Shown here in pieces: positions 1 through 6,551 of a DNA stretch of 6,551 bases. Positions within the stretch are counted from its first letter, which is position 1, and the number at the start of each line of letters is the position of its first letter. Source of the stretch: Desulfocapsa sp. GTDB taxonomy: Bacteria > Desulfobacterota > Desulfobulbia > Desulfobulbales > Desulfocapsaceae. The DNA lies in assembly GCA_029934915.1 (NCBI GenBank), contig JAOZLI010000151.1, forward strand, positions 1 to 6,551, read 5' to 3'. The position numbers and the translations under genes were made by a program. The notes below the pieces were generated by a model. The model was not told where the DNA came from. It did no database searches and was given only the letters and a program-made list of their open reading frames with translations.

Positions 1-885
1 CTGGGTGAATTTGCCAAAATGGCCGATCTCATTGTCCTCATGTTTGATCCCCATAAGGCGGGAACCATCAAGGAGACTTATTCTGCCATACGAAATACGC
101 TGCCTGAAAAATCAGGTGAAGACAGAATTATTTTTGTTATGAGCCGTATTGATGAATGTGATAATATCAGCGACCTTGTACGTTCCTACGGTACGCTGTG
201 TTGGAATATGTCCCAGATGACAGGCCGTAAAGATATTCCCCACATTTACCTTACCTATTCTTCAGGGATGGTAAACTCAGCAAAAGCAGTAGACTGGTGG
301 CCTCAGGAGAGAACCGAACTTATAGCAAAAATACATGCTGCTCCCACTCTTCGACTGAATCACATATTGGAAGATATCGACCGTCAGGTAAATGAGTTGC
401 AAATAGTCTGTGAAGCCCTGGCTGAATTTACCAAAAGGGGACGAAAACTCTTCGGAAAAATGGGGAAAATAACGGTTGGTCTTGCCATTACTCTGTTTTG
501 TTTTGGGGATGTTCTGACAAATAGCCTTGTTTCCTTGCCAAAACAGACGCTTATCTCGTCACTACGTGGCGAGGGGTTTTCCTTTACGAACCTCATCCTT
601 CCTCTTATTTTTCTTTGTGGTACATTGGCGCTGGGATTTATGATTTTTAATGGTTTTGGATTTAAAAACCTGCTCAAGAAAACACTTGCAGATAGCAGCA
701 GGCTTGTCACCCTGGAAAATGAATATCGCAGGAATCTCTGGGACAAAATGGAAGGAACGATCCATGAGCTTTTAGAAAAGAGCACAGTCAAAGATATTTG
801 GTTGGGACACTCCAGTAACCTGGCAAAAATACGTCGATTCCTTGATGGAGATCTGAAAAAATATTACGAGAAATTGAGGTCTTGA
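1..885 (+). CDS. EHD/dynamin-like membrane GTPase, 3' part (5' end outside window)
   Basis: Partial gene: the frame is open from base 1 (LGEFAK precedes the first Met at 19), so that Met is internal and the true start is upstream. Residues below are counted from that Met. Residues 2-80 align by eye with the second half of the EHD-type G domain: ADLIVLMFDPHK resembles the EHD stretch VDRIILLFDAHK, LVRSYGTLCW resembles LMRVYGALMW, and IPHIYLTYS resembles VVRVYIGSF. The G4 position reads SRID (42-45) instead of the usual NKxD. The P-loop, switch I and DTPG motifs would lie upstream, unseen. A helical stretch (about 100-148) leads to two hydrophobic segments, about 150-173 and 190-212, separated by a short loop, then a charged, probably helical tail ending KKYYEKLRS. 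Such proteins bind and remodel membranes using nucleotide hydrolysis; the two-helix insertion recalls mitofusin/atlastin topology (inference). The gene converges on yhaN, 8 bp away. The family call is fairly sure; the substrate membrane and role are unknown. Confidence 0.8.
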   Translation: MGEFAKMADLIVLMFDPHKAGTIKETYSAIRNTLPEKSGEDRIIFVMSRIDECDNISDLVRSYGTLCWNMSQMTGRKDIPHIYLTYSSGMVNSAKAVDWWPQERTELIAKIHAAPTLRLNHILEDIDRQVNELQIVCEALAEFTKRGRKLFGKMGKITVGLAITLFCFGDVLTNSLVSLPKQTLISSLRGEGFSFTNLILPLIFLCGTLALGFMIFNGFGFKNLLKKTLADSSRLVTLENEYRRNLWDKMEGTIHELLEKSTVKDIWLGHSSNLAKIRRFLDGDLKKYYEKLRS

Positions 886-893
886 TTCAGCAT
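886..893. other. 8-bp convergent gap between GTPase and yhaN stop codons
   Basis: Only eight bases separate the TGA of the plus-strand GTPase gene (883-885) from the TAA of the minus-strand yhaN gene (complement of 894-896). No GC-rich hairpin followed by a T tract was found on either strand within about 80 bases of the junction. Transcription from each side therefore probably runs into the opposite gene, or ends by a factor-dependent route. This is inferred from the absence of a visible signal. Confidence 0.6.
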
Positions 894-3800
894 TTACAGT
901 GTATGGATGTGAATAGTTTCTTTATTAAGTTTTTCTGCAGACTCTATTACTTTCTGATGATGGGTGAATAGAATCACCTGATTCTCTGTCGAAAAGTCAG
1001 CAAGCATCCTAAGCGTTGCCATTGAGCGTGCATCGTCAAAATTAATCAGGATATCATCGACTATAAAGGGCATGGGCTCACTGGACTGCAGGCGCCATTG
1101 CAGGGTGGCAACCCGAAGGGAAAGATAGAGTTGATCGCGGGTTCCAGAACTCATGGCATCAACTTCAAGTCTGTTGCCGTTTGCTCGTTCACCGATGAGA
1201 ACGGGATCTCCCTTGTCATTTATATCAACCCGGAGTCCAATAAAGGAATCAAGGGTGATTTGGCTAAAGAGCCTGGAAGCTGTTTGTATTACCGGTCCCT
1301 GATGCTCTTCCCGGTAATGTTCTATCTCCTTTGTTAACAGGGATGCTGCCAGACGCAGGCGGGCATATTGTTCTGCCAGGCGCTCAATTTCTGCTGCCAC
1401 CTGTTCCATTTCCTCTGCTGCTTCGGCAGCCGTGGCAGCTCCGTCCATATCCTTGACTATTCGTTTCTCTTCGCCGATAATTTCCGAGGCATCATTTATT
1501 CCTGGAAAGATCTCCTTTTCAATTTTTTGTTGAAGGACGTTTATTTGGGCGGGGACTTCATCCATATTCACCAAAGCCGCCTGTTCTCGTATTTCTGCTA
1601 AAGAGAGTCCGTCGCCAGCACGGGCAATCTCTGCCTCAATGTCCGATATCTTTTCCTGCAGCTTCCTGCGTTCAGTTGATTGCTGCATGGCTTTCTGTAG
1701 ATCAGAGACGTGTTTACACCCTGCAATCTCCATGAGATCCTGCAGTTTTTCTGTCAGGAGAACCAGGGTTGCCTTGCTCTCTTTTATTTTACTCTGAATG
1801 CTCTCCACTTCCTTTTGATTGTTTTTAAGTAATTCCTCGTCGCTACGAGCCTGATTCAACAGCTCGTGGAGACGCAGGATGGCGCGGTCGGGTTCTTTGT
1901 GTTGCAGGTCAGGTGCCGCCAGTGCCAATAGTTGCTGCACATTTGTTGTGAACTGTTCTGCATCACGTTTGATGCCGTTGATACGAACGCTAAGTTCTCC
2001 AGAACTATCAATTTTGGTAAACAACTCCGCAATGGATTCTACAAGATCAAGGGCTTCATTGGGCTTTGTTTTAAGCGGAAGATTGAGATCGGTGAGGAGC
2101 TGCTGCCAGTCACTCTGCCAGGTTTCGTTTCGATTCTGCAGACTCATTTGCTGCTGATTAATTTTCTTTTGTCGGGTGTCTAATTGTTTTTCCCGGCTGG
2201 TGAGTTGTTCCTTTTTTTGCTGATTGGTAAGCTCAGTTTGCGTAACAGATTCAGCTGTGATTATCAGGGGTGCCAGTTCATCTGTTCCATCGCTAATTGC
2301 TTTGCCCATGGCTGTGAGTTCTGCTGCCAGTCTCTTGCTATGCTGCTGGCGTGTGGAGAGTTTTTCGTTGATCTGCTTGTTTTTGCCCCCAAGTTCTTCG
2401 GTCTGTACTCGCAGTTTGTCAATTTCCATCAGCCATTCAAGCATCTCGGCGGGAGACAGTGCTTTGATAGCCAGCGGTAGCCATAATTGCTGCCACTTCT
2501 GATGCAGGGTTGTTCGTTGTTCATCAACAAGAAGCAATCTGCCAAGGGTGGCCTGTAGTTTTTCCTCGTACTTTGTAATCTCGACTCGAAGAGAAACAGC
2601 CATCACAACCCGATCAGCCTCATGCCTGAGACGATCCGCTATGGTATCAGCCTTTTGATACTGTTTTTCATAGGATTCATGGAGCGACAGATCTGCATCG
2701 TAGGCCTGTGCTTCCTGGCTGACATCTTTACCCGCTACCCATTGGCGTTTCAGTAATTGCCAGCCCTGATCCCGTCTTTCCCGGGCAAGCTCCAGGTCTT
2801 CTTCTGCCAGGATGGCTCCTGAGCGCTCCAATTTGCTTAGCTCTGCCCGGAATGTTTGCAGTTCATTGTCAACTCGGTGCTGTTCCGTGAGTAGTTGCTG
2901 TTTTTCCTGTTGATTTGCAGCAAGAGATTGCTCAAACGTCTTAATGGTGGCAGAGAGGGGAGTGGGCAGGGACGAAAGATCAGTAAGTTCACCAGACCAT
3001 AGACCCAATTGTTCTAATTTTGCCTGACAATTCTGTCTTTTACGTTCTGTTTCCCGTTGCTGTTCTTTGATGAAAAGGTCGATGTCGCCGGATTTTTGTG
3101 CAATTTTCACAGCTTCCTGCAGGCTGACAACGGATTGTATGGCGGGCAAGTCAGCCAACTGTTCCTGGATTTCTTTCAGATCTCCGGTCAGTTCCAGAAG
3201 CTCTTTCTGTAGTTGGGTTTCATCGCTTAGCAGAACTTCTTTGCGGGTCAGTAGCGATTGGATGGATTTGCGTTTGCTGAGTACCGGTCGCAGGTTTGCA
3301 GCATCATCGAGATCCAGATCTGGCCGAATATGGCCTAGTATCCGGCTGGCATCTCTGCGATGGCTGATCCGCATTCCTTCCAGCCTGTCCATATCCTTTT
3401 GTCCTTTCCGATATTCGCCAAGGCGGGGGTACAGGTCTTCAATGGTGACGCTGGTATCCAGGATATCCCGGTTCAGGGAAATCCCGGCTTTACTATGTTG
3501 TAGTTGCAGCAGACGCTCTTTTTCATTCTCCTGATTGAGCTGATGATCCCGTTTTTCCTGGTCAATTTTTTGCAGTTGTTTTTGAAAATCATCTGGCAGC
3601 AGGACAACATCCTTCAGTGGATCCAGTTGTTTCAGGAAGGTATCCAGTTCAGCGACAATGGGAATGACCTTTACTAAACGCTTGAGACGTTGAAGCTGTG
3701 CGTCGCTCTCCTTATGTTGCTGTTCCAGTGACTTCTTTGTTTGTATTGCCTCCTGTAACAGTTTGTTATGCTTTTGCCACCGGGAGGAGGGAAGACTTGT

Positions 3801-4394
3801 CTCCTTGACCAGTTTTTGCAGTTTTTTATAGGCAGCAATGGCCCTGTTCAGTTGTTGTTTACTGCCCCGTTTTTTAAAGAGTTCATCTGCTTCTGCATCC
3901 AGGGCGAGGAGGATGTGGCGAAGGGAGGAAATTCCGGAACCGGCCGAAAACAGAGCCTGACCGACGTCACCTTTCTGGGCCAGTATTTCTTCTCCCCCAA
4001 GTACCAGCGTTTCATGGTCAATCCCGTAGAGAGATTCAAAAATTACTGATTCCATGGCTGGAAAGAATCTGGCAAGTTCGCCGGTTTCCATGGGATCCTG
4101 GTTCATATCCAGAAGATCTGCTTTTCTCTTTTTCCGTCGGTAAAATGCAAGTTCCCTGTCATCACTTCCCTGAATAGTGCCGCCAAGTAACAGCTGTGTA
4201 TTGGGGTGGATAAAATTATCATTTGTTCGTTCGGGAAAGCCAAAGAGCAGAGCCTTTAAGGCACGAAGAGAACTGCTCTTACCAGCTTCATTGGCACCGT
4301 ACACGATATGCAAACCCGGTGTATGTGATGAAAAATCAAGGGTTTTATCCGAAAAAGGACCAAAGGCGTGAAGATCAAGTCGGGTGAGGCGCAT
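894..4394 (-). CDS. yhaN: YhaN-like Rad50/SbcC-type ATPase of DNA end processing
   Basis: Complete protein of 1166 residues with split ABC/Rad50 architecture. The N-terminal ATPase lobe opens MRLTRLDLHAFGPFSDKTL and carries the Walker A motif GANEAGKS (33-40). A YhaN-style segment follows (FESLYGIDHETL, about 119-130, then GQALFSAGSG). Residues about 165-1040 are mainly Gln/Glu/Lys-rich coiled coil, interrupted by a Trp-containing middle region (about 535-665) that resembles long proteobacterial YhaN proteins; Bacillus YhaN is shorter. The C-terminal lobe has the ABC signature MSSGTRDQLYLSLR (1081-1094), Walker B with D-loop PFIVDDILINFDD (1109-1121) and a switch histidine in FTHH (about 1143-1146). 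There are only two cysteines (456 and 893) and no CxxC, so no Rad50/SbcC zinc hook. It probably acts in the cytoplasm with the adjacent YhaO-like phosphoesterase, the ATPase gating nuclease access to DNA ends (family knowledge). The ATG start shares one base with the yhaO stop and has a Shine-Dalgarno-like sequence. SbcC proper is less likely because of the N-terminal signature and missing hook. Confidence 0.88.
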   Translation of the reverse strand: MRLTRLDLHAFGPFSDKTLDFSSHTPGLHIVYGANEAGKSSSLRALKALLFGFPERTNDNFIHPNTQLLLGGTIQGSDDRELAFYRRKKRKADLLDMNQDPMETGELARFFPAMESVIFESLYGIDHETLVLGGEEILAQKGDVGQALFSAGSGISSLRHILLALDAEADELFKKRGSKQQLNRAIAAYKKLQKLVKETSLPSSRWQKHNKLLQEAIQTKKSLEQQHKESDAQLQRLKRLVKVIPIVAELDTFLKQLDPLKDVVLLPDDFQKQLQKIDQEKRDHQLNQENEKERLLQLQHSKAGISLNRDILDTSVTIEDLYPRLGEYRKGQKDMDRLEGMRISHRRDASRILGHIRPDLDLDDAANLRPVLSKRKSIQSLLTRKEVLLSDETQLQKELLELTGDLKEIQEQLADLPAIQSVVSLQEAVKIAQKSGDIDLFIKEQQRETERKRQNCQAKLEQLGLWSGELTDLSSLPTPLSATIKTFEQSLAANQQEKQQLLTEQHRVDNELQTFRAELSKLERSGAILAEEDLELARERRDQGWQLLKRQWVAGKDVSQEAQAYDADLSLHESYEKQYQKADTIADRLRHEADRVVMAVSLRVEITKYEEKLQATLGRLLLVDEQRTTLHQKWQQLWLPLAIKALSPAEMLEWLMEIDKLRVQTEELGGKNKQINEKLSTRQQHSKRLAAELTAMGKAISDGTDELAPLIITAESVTQTELTNQQKKEQLTSREKQLDTRQKKINQQQMSLQNRNETWQSDWQQLLTDLNLPLKTKPNEALDLVESIAELFTKIDSSGELSVRINGIKRDAEQFTTNVQQLLALAAPDLQHKEPDRAILRLHELLNQARSDEELLKNNQKEVESIQSKIKESKATLVLLTEKLQDLMEIAGCKHVSDLQKAMQQSTERRKLQEKISDIEAEIARAGDGLSLAEIREQAALVNMDEVPAQINVLQQKIEKEIFPGINDASEIIGEEKRIVKDMDGAATAAEAAEEMEQVAAEIERLAEQYARLRLAASLLTKEIEHYREEHQGPVIQTASRLFSQITLDSFIGLRVDINDKGDPVLIGERANGNRLEVDAMSSGTRDQLYLSLRVATLQWRLQSSEPMPFIVDDILINFDDARSMATLRMLADFSTENQVILFTHHQKVIESAEKLNKETIHIHTL

Positions 4395-5653
4395 TATTCC
4401 TTTCCCCGTGCAACTAATCTGGCAACCAGAAGTTCCCGAACATCGGGTAATAACTCTTCTGCAAGGTATGTCCGGCTATTCTGTAACAGAGCGATGTTTT
4501 GGAGAGCAGGAGGTAATTTGTTGGCAAGATCGGCCAGTTCCGGCAGCAGGGTACTTATGTCATGCTCGTCTGGATTCACTTCATCGATGGTGTGCAACAG
4601 GGAGGACACTGGACTGTCGTCTTTGAGCAGTTCATTGAGTGTTATCTCCGGCCTGGTTCGTATTTTAACGGTCTCAAGCCATACTCCCTGAAAACCGGCA
4701 ACGATGCTGTGCAAGTCTTCCAGCCATTCCTGTGTTCTGGCGTGGAGATCATTGTGAAGGGGGCAGCTCCCCGTGAGTATCAGACGCAGAGCCAGAGTTT
4801 TGTTGTCACCATCTGCCTCTTCTTGCTCTATCGCTGTTTTCACTTGCTTTTGCACATCTGCAGCAGTGTTACACCCGCTGAGATCAACCTGGCATATTGC
4901 CCAGCGCAAAACATCAAAATCAACGTGTTCGACCTTGCTTATATCGCCATCATCCACCGTCACCAGAGTTGCACCCTTGGCACCGGTTTCTTTGCAATGC
5001 CTGCCCTGAATGTTGCCGGGAAAGACAATCCAGGGATGTTCCGTAACAAGCTCTCGTTGGTGTACATGGCCCAATGCCCAGTAATGATAGCCTTTGCTTT
5101 TCAGGTCATCTATGGAACAGGGGGCGTAGCTTTCATGTCCTACACGACCATTTAAGGAGGTGTGGAGCATACCAATATTTAGATAATTTTCATCCCGTTC
5201 CGGATATTTTTTGACCATGTTGTCTGTTATTATTCTGGTGGCATAACTCTGACCATGAATAACAATACCGGAATCTTTTAGAATGATGGATTCGGGCTTT
5301 TTTACGGAAAAAACCGTGACATTATCTGGCAGGGGCAGTGATTTGCTGATCTGGCTGGCAGCATCATGGTTACCGGAGACAATAAAGACCTTGATTCCCG
5401 CACCGTTTAACCGACCCATCTGCTTGGCAAAGAAAAGGCCGGTATGATAATCCTTCCAGTTCCCATCGTAGAGATCGCCGGCAATAAGAAGAAAGTGAAT
5501 CTGTTCTGTGATTGCGAAATCCACCAGCTTGATAAATGCCCTTCTGCATGCCGCGCGTATTTCCTCAACCGGAGCATCTGTATGGGCTTCCAACCCTTTT
5601 AAGGGACTGTCGAGGTGGATATCTGCGGTATGGATGAATTTGAACGGTATCAT
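4394..5653 (-). CDS. yhaO: YhaO-like metallophosphoesterase, SbcD/Mre11-type nuclease subunit
   Basis: Complete 419-residue calcineurin-like phosphoesterase, close in size to Bacillus YhaO. The metal-binding motifs are all present and in order: DIH (D11, H13) in FIHTADIHLDSPLKG, AGD (D60) in LLIAGDLYDG, GNHD (94-97) in FIVSGNHDAAS, H164 in GMLHTS, and GHVH (195-198) in YWALGHVHQRE. These should coordinate two divalent metals, usually manganese in this family, for phosphodiester hydrolysis. The HTADIHLDSPLKGL opening and the C-terminal half (about 250-419) match YhaO better than SbcD. The C-terminal region likely contacts the ATPase or DNA (inference). The ATG start overlaps the upstream protease stop as ATGA. 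No clear Shine-Dalgarno sequence precedes it, which argues for translational coupling to the protease gene. Its TAA shares a base with the yhaN ATG, as expected for subunits of one complex. It is probably a cytoplasmic DNA repair exo/endonuclease; the exact polarity and substrate cannot be read from the sequence. Confidence 0.88.
   Translation of the reverse strand: MIPFKFIHTADIHLDSPLKGLEAHTDAPVEEIRAACRRAFIKLVDFAITEQIHFLLIAGDLYDGNWKDYHTGLFFAKQMGRLNGAGIKVFIVSGNHDAASQISKSLPLPDNVTVFSVKKPESIILKDSGIVIHGQSYATRIITDNMVKKYPERDENYLNIGMLHTSLNGRVGHESYAPCSIDDLKSKGYHYWALGHVHQRELVTEHPWIVFPGNIQGRHCKETGAKGATLVTVDDGDISKVEHVDFDVLRWAICQVDLSGCNTAADVQKQVKTAIEQEEADGDNKTLALRLILTGSCPLHNDLHARTQEWLEDLHSIVAGFQGVWLETVKIRTRPEITLNELLKDDSPVSSLLHTIDEVNPDEHDISTLLPELADLANKLPPALQNIALLQNSRTYLAEELLPDVRELLVARLVARGKE
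4398..4407 (-). promoter_or_regulatory. Ribosome binding site of yhaN inside the end of yhaO
   Basis: On the minus strand the purine-rich stretch GGGGAAAGGA precedes the yhaN ATG by three bases (eight bases if the GGGGA part pairs). It lies in the last codons of yhaO. With the overlapping TAATG stop/start it supports the 4394 start and suggests translational coupling, with ribosomes ending yhaO re-initiating at yhaN. Confidence 0.55.
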
Positions 5654-6551
5654 AGATCTATGGTCGTGAATGTATCGCAGTCATCAAGGGTTCCTTTGTT
5701 ATAACCGATTGTGAACCAGCGGAGACGTAATCGTGAAGAGCCGTGGGTGAACGGGTCTGGCATTAAGTCATCTCCTTCTTTTTGTCGCAAATGTTCACGC
5801 GAGAAGTGTGTAACAGCGTTTAAGGCATCTGCAAATTCTTCCGGTTCGACATTATAGTTTTGTTTTGCCGTATGTTTTGCCCAGATACCCGCGAAGCAGT
5901 CGGCCTGTAACTCTATGCGTTGTAAAACCATCGCGAATTCTTTGTTGCTGAGTTGCAGGCGAGCAGCTGGTACTTGTTCGCTAATTCCTATCAGATTTTG
6001 TACATGATGTCCAATTTCATGTGCAACCATATAGCCTTGCGCAAAGTCTCCGGGGATGTCCAGTCTGTTTTTCAAGTCCAGATGCAGAGACAGATCTATA
6101 TAAATACGCTGTTCTTCCAGACAATAAAAAGTTCCTAAGGAAAATTGTTCATTGTCACTATCACTCTCCTTCTTATCACAGCTTGCTCGTATTCTGTTTG
6201 TGAAGATTGTAAAATCAGGATTTTTGTAGACTCCGCCTTTTTCGGCGAAGATCTTGTTCCATATTTTTTCTGTCTCTGTCAGCGTAAGGCCGACAACATT
6301 GACCATTTCCAGTTCTTCAGCGGTCCATTGTGTTGCTGTTGTTTCGGGAATATTTTTTTGTTCTAACTTGTTTAAAAGAGTTGTTGTTATTGTGGGTTTG
6401 ACCACAAAAAGAGTCCCTGCTGCAATCAGAGGAAGTAAAATTATTCCTGCCCATTTGAGGAGTTGTGTTATTTTTTTCTTGCCTTGTGGTTGCTCTTTCT
6501 GACTTTCTTCGTCTTCTAAATCAGCATCTTCTTTCTCATCAAGGTCTTGAG
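5650..6551 (-). CDS. ypfJ: YpfJ-type membrane-anchored neutral zinc metallopeptidase (5' end outside window)
   Basis: Partial gene: an in-frame GTG sits at 6405, but the frame stays open to the right edge, adding 48 upstream codons without a good start, so the real start is outside. The extension holds an Asp/Glu-rich stretch, then GKKK, then a hydrophobic helix (WAGIILPLIAAGTLFVV, about 6453-6403). This predicts an N-in membrane anchor with the protease domain outside the cytoplasm. Counting from the GTG codon, the domain has FAQGYMVAHEIGHHVQ with HEXXH zinc ligands H129 and H133 and catalytic E130, and ELQADCFAGIW with probable third ligand E165. The tail has PDPFTHGSSRLR and CDTF, all close to E. 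coli YpfJ as recalled. Four cysteines (76, 95, 170, 243) sit where YpfJ has them, plausibly as disulfides. The visible 299 codons are already about full family length. The substrate is unknown. It is the first visible gene of the operon, overlapping yhaO by four bases. The acidic N-terminus differs from the Gly/Arg-rich one of E. coli YpfJ. Confidence 0.87.
   Translation of the reverse strand, partial: QDLDEKEDADLEDEESQKEQPQGKKKITQLLKWAGIILLPLIAAGTLFVVKPTITTTLLNKLEQKNIPETTATQWTAEELEMVNVVGLTLTETEKIWNKIFAEKGGVYKNPDFTIFTNRIRASCDKKESDSDNEQFSLGTFYCLEEQRIYIDLSLHLDLKNRLDIPGDFAQGYMVAHEIGHHVQNLIGISEQVPAARLQLSNKEFAMVLQRIELQADCFAGIWAKHTAKQNYNVEPEEFADALNAVTHFSREHLRQKEGDDLMPDPFTHGSSRLRLRWFTIGYNKGTLDDCDTFTTIDL

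Noticed and set aside
384..791. 135-codon minus-strand frame opposite the GTPase gene
   Set aside because: It is antisense to a well-supported coding region and its product has no family features.
877..885. Nine-base match AGGTCTTGA shared with the right edge (about 6542-6550), considered as a direct repeat or attachment site
   Set aside because: It is too short to stand out in 6.5 kb, both copies lie in coding sequence, and no integrase or other mobile gene is present.
963..978. Short inverted repeat GGTGA/TCACC near the yhaN 3' end, considered as a terminator
   Set aside because: The stem is only five base pairs, it lacks a T tract, and it lies within conserved codons around the ATPase switch-histidine region.
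3067..3534. 155-codon plus-strand frame opposite yhaN
   Set aside because: The product is Ser/Arg-rich low-complexity sequence, as expected from reading the complement of Gln/Glu/Leu-rich coiled-coil codons.
4562..5155. 197-codon open frame on the plus strand inside the yhaO region
   Set aside because: It is entirely antisense to a gene with all metallophosphoesterase motifs, has no recognisable domain, and no convincing Shine-Dalgarno sequence or partner gene.
5154..5162. Strong Shine-Dalgarno-like AAGGAGGTG on the plus strand
   Set aside because: No ATG, GTG or TTG start with a meaningful frame follows at proper spacing; on the coding strand it simply encodes Thr-Ser-Leu codons of YhaO.
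6471..6477. Run of seven A on the coding strand of the protease gene (another at about 6352-6358), considered as frameshift slippery sites
   Set aside because: The reading frame is consistent on both sides (anchor helix before, protease domain after), so no frameshift is needed.

Overview
The window looks like chromosomal DNA from a Gram-negative bacterium. GC is moderate (about the mid-forties by eye, not computed), packing is very tight, and the gene set is an EHD/dynamin-like membrane GTPase, a long proteobacterial-style YhaN ATPase and a YpfJ-type membrane protease. This combination would fit a Desulfobacterota (delta-proteobacterial) genome, but that assignment is a low-confidence inference. 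There are no RNA genes, mobile elements, CRISPR arrays or long non-coding stretches. Essentially every base is coding.

Left part (1-885, plus strand): the 3' portion of a dynamin-superfamily gene. The visible segment starts inside the G domain, closely resembles the EHD-type G domain around the G4 motif, and continues into a pair of membrane helices and a short charged tail. The P-loop and switch motifs lie outside the window.

Right part (894-6551, minus strand): three genes in one tightly coupled operon, transcribed right to left. The order is ypfJ-like zinc metallopeptidase (5' end cut by the window edge), yhaO-like metallophosphoesterase/nuclease, and yhaN-like Rad50/SbcC-type ATPase. ypfJ and yhaO overlap by four bases (ATGA) and yhaO and yhaN by one base (TAATG), so all three are probably on one mRNA with coupled translation. 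The last two should form an SbcCD/Mre11-Rad50-like DNA end-processing complex in the cytoplasm. The protease is predicted to be membrane-anchored with its catalytic domain outside the cytoplasm, so its coupling to a DNA-repair pair is the most puzzling aspect of the layout.

The two transcription units converge, with only 8 bp between the stop codons of the GTPase and yhaN and no recognisable terminator. The operon promoter and the start codons of both edge genes lie outside the window.
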